DNA of 10,575 nucleotides from Candidatus Bathyarchaeota archaeon (GTDB lineage Archaea > Thermoproteota > Bathyarchaeia > Bathyarchaeales > DTEX01), in the NCBI GenBank assembly GCA_021162225.1, contig JAGGZB010000160.1, forward strand, positions 1-10,575, given 5' to 3'. Positions within the stretch are counted from its first letter, which is position 1; each line of letters starts with the position of its first letter. A program made the position numbers and the translations under genes. Shown piece after piece: positions 5,757 through 10,575 of the stretch. The notes below the pieces were generated by a model, which worked only from the letters and a program-made list of their open reading frames with translations, was not told the DNA's origin and made no database searches.

Positions 5757-6737
5757 CTATCTCCTTTCGTCCTCTTCAACGTCTTCAATACCATTCTCAG
5801 TTATCTTGAAGACACACTCACCTTCGGGAAGGTATGGGCTTGAAACAAGCCTTGCGATACGTATAGGCCCTCTTCCAGCCTTCCTCAAGTAGATCCGGGT
5901 GTGGCTGGTATGCGCGACTATATGTCCGCCTATAGGCCTAACCGAGTTTCCGAAGAAAACATCCGGACTAGCCATCACCTGGTTAGTGACAAAAGCAACG
6001 GCGTTGAACGCTCTTGCTAAACGAATAAGTTTATGCATGTGCTGATTCAGCTTCTGCTGCCTCTCAGCTAGGCTTTCCCTTCCAATATATTCACTTCTGA
6101 AATGTGCGGTTAACGAGTCTATAATGATGAGTTTAATATTATTCTCCTTTATCACTTTATCCGAGTTCTCAAGCAGAAACATTTGATGATCTGAGGTATA
6201 TGCCTCAGCAAGGATTATATGCTTCAGTACATCCTCCGGATCTAAACCCATATGCCTAGCCATCTGGGTTATTCGTGCAACTCGGAATGTATTCTCCGTG
6301 TCAATATAGAGTGCTCCGCCATCCAATCCGCCCTCCTCAACTGGCAGCTGCACATTAACGCAGAGCTGATGTGCAATCTGACTTTTCCCTGAGCCATACT
6401 CGCCGTAAAACTCGGTTATCGCTTGGGTCTCAATTCCTCCTCCGAGAAGAGCGTCAAGCTTCTTACTGCCAGTCGTTAGCTTCAGGATGTTCTGTCTCTT
6501 TGTTATTAGCTCGTCAGCCCTTATGAATGAGAGAGAACTTGAAGCTCTCGCAGCATTAATTATCTGAGAAGCTTTCTTCTCCCCTATACCAGCTTGGATA
6601 AGCTCCCGTATTGTTGCCATAGCTAAAGACTCAACAGTATGAAATCCTAGCTCGCGTAGCTTCTCAGCCGTTGAGGAGCCTACTCCAGGCAGATCTTCTA
6701 TGCGCAGATACTTCCTTTCATCTCCCTCAGTAGACAT
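5757..6737 (-). CDS. radA: DNA repair and recombination protein RadA
   Basis: A 326-residue archaeal RecA/Rad51-family recombinase of normal length. It forms nucleoprotein filaments on single-stranded DNA and catalyses homologous pairing and strand exchange. Residues 13-64 form the N-terminal helix-hairpin-helix DNA-binding domain (EDLPGVGSSTAEKL, then AGIGEKKASQII). The linker carries the F-x-x-A polymerisation motif as FIRADE at 71-76. Walker A is GEYGSGKS at 112-119, with Ser in place of the usual Thr at the last position; Walker B is LIIIDS at 203-208. SLTAHFRSEYIGR at 208-220 and the DNA-binding loop region NQVMASPDVFFG through RPIGGH (252-272) are as expected. The ATG at 6737 sits about 12 nt downstream of the start predicted by the TATA box at 6771-6778. 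The downstream helical gene is translationally adjacent. Confidence 0.97.
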   Translation of the reverse strand: MSTEGDERKYLRIEDLPGVGSSTAEKLRELGFHTVESLAMATIRELIQAGIGEKKASQIINAARASSSLSFIRADELITKRQNILKLTTGSKKLDALLGGGIETQAITEFYGEYGSGKSQIAHQLCVNVQLPVEEGGLDGGALYIDTENTFRVARITQMARHMGLDPEDVLKHIILAEAYTSDHQMFLLENSDKVIKENNIKLIIIDSLTAHFRSEYIGRESLAERQQKLNQHMHKLIRLARAFNAVAFVTNQVMASPDVFFGNSVRPIGGHIVAHTSHTRIYLRKAGRGPIRIARLVSSPYLPEGECVFKITENGIEDVEEDERR

Positions 6738-6759
6738 CTCATCTTCGATAAGATTGTAG

Positions 6760-7719
6760 ATGGAGAAGATATTTAAATTAGACGAAGAAGACGAGTATTA
6801 CGTTCCATTTAGCAGGCTGGCGGAAAACTTGGATCTTCGGAACCTAATTGAAAAGTTGACAGTTAATCTCCTACGCTTAGCGGTTACCGAGCTTCCGGCA
6901 GACGTGAAGAAGGCCCTAAAGGACGCATACAGGAAGGAAAGAAATCCCATAGGAAAGATTCAGCTAAAGGCGATCTTAGAGAATATTCAATTGGCCGAGG
7001 AAGAGAGAATACCTATATGTCAAGATACGGGGCTAATCTCCTTCTATGTGAAGGTTGGCTCTGAGTTCAGAGGCCTAAGCAAAATTGAGGAGGCGCTCAT
7101 AGAGGGAGTCAAGCGAGCAACGGTTGAGATTCCACTCCGTCCAAACGCGGTGAATCCTTTCACGCAAAGGAACACAGACAATAATACTGGAAGGCATGTA
7201 CCCTGCATTCACTGGAGCATAATCGACGGGAACTATTTGGAGATCACTGCTTTCCCGAAGGGAGGAGGATCCGAAAATATGTGTGCCCTTCGAATTCTAA
7301 AGCCAGCTGAAGGCTTATCCGGGCTCAAAAGGTTCATTATAGAAAGTGTAGTCAACGCCGGAGGTATGCCTTGCCCGCCTACAATAATCGGAGTTGGAGT
7401 TGGCGGAACATCAGATATGGCGATGAATCTGGCTAAGAAGGCCCTTCTTAGACCCATCAATAAGAGTCATTCTGACCCATTTATTGCTGAGCTTGAAAGA
7501 GATTTGCTGAGGGCTGTAAACAGTACAGGAGTGGGTCCAATGGGTCTCGGAGGAGATTCTACTGCGCTAGCTTTAAAAATCGAATATGCCCATAGACATC
7601 CAGCATCATACCCCGTTGCCATAGCATTTCAATGCTGGGCTGCAAGAAGAGCAACTGCCCGTGTTTACTCGGACGGACGCGTAGAATGTCTATCTCACAA
7701 AGATAGAAATCTCGTATAG
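6760..7719 (+). CDS. fumA: Fumarate hydratase class I, alpha subunit
   Basis: A 319-residue alpha subunit of the two-subunit, 4Fe-4S class I fumarase, which interconverts fumarate and malate in the cytoplasm; tartrate dehydratase is the close alternative. The three cluster cysteines can be seen: Cys87 in ICQDTG, Cys205 in MPCPPT and Cys292 in QCWAARR. Other family blocks are NTGRHVPCIHW (142-152), FPKGGGSENMCAL (165-177) and GVGVGGTSD (211-219). The start is uncertain. The ATG at 6760 gives about 23 acidic residues (DEEDEYY) before the usual N-terminus, and the TATA box at 6771-6778 lies inside that extension. A TTG at 6829 would give 296 residues, closer to what I expect for archaeal alpha subunits. 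The beta subunit follows after 16 nt. The gene is divergent from radA. Confidence 0.9.
   Translation: MEKIFKLDEEDEYYVPFSRLAENLDLRNLIEKLTVNLLRLAVTELPADVKKALKDAYRKERNPIGKIQLKAILENIQLAEEERIPICQDTGLISFYVKVGSEFRGLSKIEEALIEGVKRATVEIPLRPNAVNPFTQRNTDNNTGRHVPCIHWSIIDGNYLEITAFPKGGGSENMCALRILKPAEGLSGLKRFIIESVVNAGGMPCPPTIIGVGVGGTSDMAMNLAKKALLRPINKSHSDPFIAELERDLLRAVNSTGVGPMGLGGDSTALALKIEYAHRHPASYPVAIAFQCWAARRATARVYSDGRVECLSHKDRNLV
6771..6778 (-). promoter_or_regulatory. TATA box for radA (palindromic ATTTAAAT)
   Basis: ATTTAAAT is a strong archaeal box A core. Read on the minus strand, its centre near 6775 predicts transcription start near 6749, giving radA a leader of about 12 nt. Because it is palindromic it could also drive plus-strand transcription from about 6801. 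It lies inside the first codons of the fumarase alpha frame if that gene starts at 6760. Confidence 0.5.
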
Positions 7720-7735
7720 AAGAGGGGTTACGTGC

Positions 7736-8335
7736 ATGAAAAAGATTGAACTTCACACCCCCATATCAGAGAAGAATATCCGTAAATTAAACGTGGGGGA
7801 TCGCGTCTTCCTTAGCGGAACTATAATCACCGCTAGAGACTCAGCTCACAGAAGAATGATGAAGTACATCGCAGAAAAAAGAAGCATACCTTTCCCCCTT
7901 GAAGGCATGGCGCTCTATCACTGTGGCCCTCTTGTTAAGGCACATGGAGATGAATGGCTCGTGCTGGCCGCCGGACCGACTACAAGCATGAGGATGGAGC
8001 CTTTCGAAGCCGAAATAATCGAAAATCTCGGAGTCAGATTAATAATAGGTAAGGGTGGAATGGGCGGGAAGACCAGAGAAGCCATGAAACGCTATGGCGC
8101 CGCGTACGCGGCGTTTACAGGCGGAGCCGCTGTCCTAGCGGCCAAGCGTATAAAACGCGTCATTGATGTAAAGTGGCTGGATCTTGGGCTTCCTGAGGCT
8201 GTCTGGATCTTTGAAGCTGATCGTTTCGGCCCTCTAATAATAGGCATAGACTCTTATGGAAGAAGCCTCTACGAAGAAGTTAGAGCTAAGACTCTGAGAA
8301 GATTAAACAGGATCGTAGAAGACCGTGATCTCTGA
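7736..8335 (+). CDS. fumB: Fumarate hydratase class I, beta subunit
   Basis: A 199-residue beta subunit that supplies substrate-binding residues to the fumarase alpha subunit's Fe-S active site. Family blocks are LSGTIITARDSAHRRM at residues 26-41, YHCGP at 61-65, AAGPTTSMRMEPFE at 78-91 and GKGGMGGKT at 105-113. Length is normal for the archaeal subunit. It is in an operon with the alpha gene (16-nt gap), and the Shine-Dalgarno AGAGGGGT at 7721-7728, 7 nt before the ATG, supports this start. The gene pair is equally consistent with a class I L-tartrate dehydratase; fumarase is the default in archaea with no tartrate context. The last 33 bp overlap the convergent metallopeptidase gene. The symbol here denotes the beta subunit, not the E. 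coli FumB isozyme. Confidence 0.92.
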   Translation: MKKIELHTPISEKNIRKLNVGDRVFLSGTIITARDSAHRRMMKYIAEKRSIPFPLEGMALYHCGPLVKAHGDEWLVLAAGPTTSMRMEPFEAEIIENLGVRLIIGKGGMGGKTREAMKRYGAAYAAFTGGAAVLAAKRIKRVIDVKWLDLGLPEAVWIFEADRFGPLIIGIDSYGRSLYEEVRAKTLRRLNRIVEDRDL

Positions 8336-9979
8336 ATAATCCATGAAGACTCCTTTACTCTTAAGAATCCACAGTAGTAAACAGTAAATTATCGCTACTA
8401 CAGTCATCAAAGTCAAGAGAGGCGCCATCCTAGCTACTAATATTGCTAATGTTAAATAAATCAGCATTATATTCTCTCTTTTCTGATCCGCATTAAGCAC
8501 AGCGTTTCTATAAAGAAATATAGCTAATGATCTGAATGGTTCAAAGATACGGCTTACATTCTCTATGAGCGTATCGGCTTCATTTAGCAACGGATAATAT
8601 CCATACAAATCTGGAATTTTAAATCCCCACTTATTCAATACTCTGGCCATAGATTCCCCAGATGCGATGCTAAGGTAATAGGCTAGACTGGCACACTCTT
8701 CTATCTTTTGATTCTTAAGTAACCTAAAGAAGCGTCGATAATAACCAAGTCCTCCTCGTTGCTTAGCCAGCTCGCCGACTACATAATAAGCTGCTGCGTA
8801 GCAGCTGCCTATATCTCGCGGATAATAGCTGGGCGTCCAGTCTTGAAGGAAGCCGAAATAATCCCCAAATCTCTTCCTAACATTCAAGACTTTACTTTCC
8901 ATCTCCTTCTCTATCAGAATAGCCCCTTCATAACCAATCTCCTTACAGATCTCTATGCTTACATACTGTGCCATTCCCTCGTGAAACCATAATAGCCCCT
9001 GAGGCGAGATTCCCGCTCTCCATAGGAAATGGTGAACTAATTCATGCAAGGCTATAACCTCAATTTGCCCCTCCAATGTTCTCGTGTAAAGAATATTCAG
9101 ATGGATATCGCCTAGTTTCTTTGGAGAGAATGGGACGTATCCGCCGATCTCCAGTAAAGAATTAAAGCTCGGTAAAAAGAATCTCACATTAGCGCTTTCG
9201 AGCGTAACGTTAAATAAATCAACAAGGTCATCATAGGTTTCATTGTAAAACTCTAGAATTTTCCATGCATACTCTCTGTACCGCGGTGGAGTTTCGAAAC
9301 TGAAGATTCCCCAATGGAGCTTTATTGGGCTGAACGATTTATTCTCGATTCTGAATCCTACTTCCACTCGTAAAAGATTCTCTTCTTCAGGGATGTTACT
9401 GAAAAATATAATATTCTCCTCGCGGTCGATGGAACTCGGATAATAAACATTCCTTGATCCAAAGGCTATAGCCTCCCTCCGATTCAAAACGAACTCTCTG
9501 GGCAGAACTACTGATATCTTGATTCTGTTTCCTTTCTGAAAGCCTATTTGAGGAGAATAAAAGATTCCATTAGGCTCAATTATCATAGCAGCCAAGGAAT
9601 GATTATATCGAATCTTTATCTCGAATCCTTCATTGTCTGATCTAAAAGAAAATAAAAAAGCATCATAAAACGGATTCTTAAACCCCGCTAATTTATACGG
9701 GTCGCTTAGATCCCAGCTGGTTACAATTCCTCTTATGGTCCTGTTAATCCACTGAGAGAACCTTGGAACTAGAATCCACATTGAACCTTCCTTTTGAAAT
9801 GTGCGATAAGTTATGTCTACAAAAGTTAAGCCATCCCTGTCTATCTTAAAGAGGTACTCTACTGTTCCGTTACTTACTGAGGAAGTATATGTCAGCGGGG
9901 ATCCCAAATTAACTATTAGGATGGAAGCGAGAAGAGAAAACGTAAGAATCTTCAGCCTTCCGTAAGGATTAGACTTCAC
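8303..9979 (-). CDS. Secreted, membrane-anchored HExxH (gluzincin, peptidase MA-like) metallopeptidase
   Basis: A 558-residue extracytoplasmic protein. An N-terminal signal sequence or anchor spans about residues 9-27 (KILTFSLLASILIVNLGSP). A beta-rich domain of about 200 residues follows. The catalytic domain has HELVHH at 312-317 (zinc ligands His312 and His316, catalytic Glu313) and WFHEGMAQYVS at 331-341, where Glu334 is the expected third zinc ligand, as in gluzincins of the peptidase MA/M1-like group. A C-terminal transmembrane helix at about 505-540 leaves a short 18-residue tail. The active domain is therefore most likely outside the cell, held at the membrane; the natural substrate is unknown. 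Several NxT/NxS sites (such as NGT, NRT, NET, NVT) fit surface exposure and N-glycosylation. The start is GTG at 9979, preceded by GAGGAAAG. Confidence 0.83.
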   Translation of the reverse strand: MKSNPYGRLKILTFSLLASILIVNLGSPLTYTSSVSNGTVEYLFKIDRDGLTFVDITYRTFQKEGSMWILVPRFSQWINRTIRGIVTSWDLSDPYKLAGFKNPFYDAFLFSFRSDNEGFEIKIRYNHSLAAMIIEPNGIFYSPQIGFQKGNRIKISVVLPREFVLNRREAIAFGSRNVYYPSSIDREENIIFFSNIPEEENLLRVEVGFRIENKSFSPIKLHWGIFSFETPPRYREYAWKILEFYNETYDDLVDLFNVTLESANVRFFLPSFNSLLEIGGYVPFSPKKLGDIHLNILYTRTLEGQIEVIALHELVHHFLWRAGISPQGLLWFHEGMAQYVSIEICKEIGYEGAILIEKEMESKVLNVRKRFGDYFGFLQDWTPSYYPRDIGSCYAAAYYVVGELAKQRGGLGYYRRFFRLLKNQKIEECASLAYYLSIASGESMARVLNKWGFKIPDLYGYYPLLNEADTLIENVSRIFEPFRSLAIFLYRNAVLNADQKRENIMLIYLTLAILVARMAPLLTLMTVVAIIYCLLLWILKSKGVFMDYSEITVFYDPV

Positions 9980-10111
9980 CTTTCCTCGTCTCTACAGATT
10001 ATCCGCCTGTCTAATTCACCAATCTCTACTACAGACTTCTGAATAATTCGATATTAGCATTACGAAAAAAGGCTCGAGAAATGAAACATGCTTAAAACTT
10101 ACACGTTAAGG

Positions 10112-10119
10112 TTTATATT
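10112..10119 (+). promoter_or_regulatory. Upstream TATA box of the 23S rRNA gene
   Basis: TTTATATT, preceded by the purine-rich GTTAAGG, is a near-consensus archaeal TATA box. Its expected start point is near 10141-10143, inside the dyad formed around the second TATA box. No gene other than the rRNA lies downstream on this strand. Confidence 0.55.
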
Positions 10120-10133
10120 CAACGATAGTAAAA

Positions 10134-10152
10134 TTTATATCCGGAGGATATA
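10134..10152 (+). promoter_or_regulatory. Second 23S TATA box within a 17-bp dyad
   Basis: TTTATAT at 10134-10140 is a second TATA box, preceded by A-rich TAGTAAAA, with a start expected near 10163. It overlaps a perfect inverted repeat, TATATCC (10136-10142) and GGATATA (10146-10152) around GGA. The dyad covers the TATA box and the start point of the upstream promoter, so it could be an operator or simply promoter DNA. Confidence 0.5.
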
Positions 10153-10166
10153 CTGAAGAATTTTGC

Positions 10167-10270
10167 GAAGTAATGCACTTCCTCACCTTCTCGGTGAGGG
10201 AGGAAGGGTGAAAGTGAGAGTTTTACTCTCACAATGAACACCATGCATAGGCTCAACGTCAATCAGACGT
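10167..10270 (+). other. Hairpin-rich leader of the 23S pre-rRNA
   Basis: Between the promoters and the mature rRNA several hairpins can be drawn: GAAGT/ACTTC (10167-10181), CCTCACC/GGTGAGG around TTCTC (10181-10199), GTGAGAG/CTCTCAC around TTTTA (10214-10232) and ACGTC/GACGT around AATCA (10256-10270). The first two share a base and are alternatives. Leader RNA of archaeal 23S genes normally holds the 5' strand of the processing stem with a bulge-helix-bulge site; the matching 3' strand lies beyond this window, so that stem cannot be drawn. I see no tRNA or protein gene here. Confidence 0.5.
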
Positions 10271-10279
10271 CGACTCCGA

Positions 10280-10575
10280 GTAAGCCCGACACGCCACGCC
10301 GTCTGGTGGATAGCTCGGCTCGGACGCCGACGAAGGGCGTGACAAGCTGCGATAAGCCTCGGGTAGGCGCATGTAGCCGTAGATCCGAGGATCCCCGAAT
10401 GGGACTTCCTACCTCTAAAGCCTTCGGGCTTTAGAGGTGCTCCCAATCGGGAGCGGGAACCCCCCGAACGGAAACATCTTAGTAGGGGGAGGAAGAGAAA
10501 CCAACAGGGATTCCCTGAGTAGCGGCGAGCGAAAGGGGAAGAGTCCAAACCGAACCCTGCAGGGAAACCTGTGGG
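10280..10575 (+). rRNA. rrl: 23S ribosomal RNA, 5' part (3' end outside window)
   Basis: The sequence matches the conserved 5' domain of archaeal 23S rRNA from memory of the family: TCTGGTGGATAGCTCGGCTC at 10302-10321, GACGAAGGGCGTGACAAGCT following at about 10329-10348, then GCTGCGATAAGCC, CGGAAACATCTTAGTA (about 10468), GAGGAAGAGAAACCAAC (about 10489) and GAGTAGCGGCGAGCGAA (about 10518). The exact mature 5' end is not visible; by comparison with other archaeal 23S genes it should fall about 10-20 nt before the GCC at 10298, hence roughly 10280-10288. A perfect 12-bp stem with a TTCG loop (10411-10438) is an ordinary variable helix of this domain. The gene has its own promoters and no 16S rRNA gene directly upstream; that interval is occupied by a convergently oriented block ending in the peptidase gene on the opposite strand. 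Confidence 0.97.

Noticed and set aside
10411..10438. Perfect 12-bp hairpin with TTCG loop, terminator-like
   Set aside because: It falls in a variable helix of the 23S 5' domain where other archaea also have a hairpin with a TTCG-type loop, and no T-tract follows.
10183..10548. Open reading frames on both strands across 10183-10548
   Set aside because: They lie over the 23S leader and the conserved 23S 5' domain; their translations are arginine/serine/proline-rich low-quality sequence typical of reading rRNA as protein.

Overview
This window comes from an archaeal chromosome. The evidence is the C-terminus of a family B DNA polymerase, a RadA recombinase, a two-subunit class I fumarase, an archaeal-type NFACT (RqcH/NEMF-like) protein, TATA-type promoters in several intergenic regions, and the 5' end of an archaeal 23S rRNA. 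The gene set and base composition (moderate GC) fit a TACK-like lineage such as Bathyarchaeia, but lineage cannot be fixed from this sequence alone. There are no mobile elements, CRISPR arrays or tRNAs; the region looks like compact core chromosome with short or overlapping gene borders.

Layout. 1-488 is the 3' end of polB. 593-1507 (+) is a stand-alone DUF362 protein. 1490-2044 (-) is a QueT-family transporter S-component, preceded by a short structured leader that looks like a translational switch. 2194-3087 (+) is an asparagine-synthetase-like PP-loop protein without an amidotransferase domain, divergent from queT. 3097-5112 (-) is the NFACT protein, whose start lies 14 nt from that of a divergent small three-helix membrane protein (5127-5411, +) that may be EMC6-like. 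5374-5754 and 5757-6737 (-) form a two-gene operon: radA followed by an unrecognised all-helical protein with an internal repeat. 6760-7719 and 7736-8335 (+) encode the alpha and beta subunits of fumarate hydratase. 8303-9979 (-) is a secreted, membrane-anchored HExxH zinc peptidase. The rest, to 10575, holds two tandem TATA boxes, a hairpin-rich leader and the first ~300 nt of a 23S rRNA gene that has no 16S gene directly upstream.

How the parts relate. RadA and PolB are replication/repair genes but lie in separate transcription units. The fumarase pair is a classic two-gene unit for fumarate/malate interconversion. QueT would bring a 7-deazaguanine (preQ1/preQ0-type) precursor into the cell for tRNA modification. 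Its leader contains a 7-nt sequence perfectly complementary to its own strong Shine-Dalgarno sequence, plus a competing hairpin; this is the most interesting regulatory candidate in the window. Translation starts appear mixed: some genes have a clear Shine-Dalgarno sequence (queT, fumarase beta, the RadA-linked gene), while others fit leaderless or very short-leader starts placed by a TATA box (the PP-loop gene, radA, DUF362).
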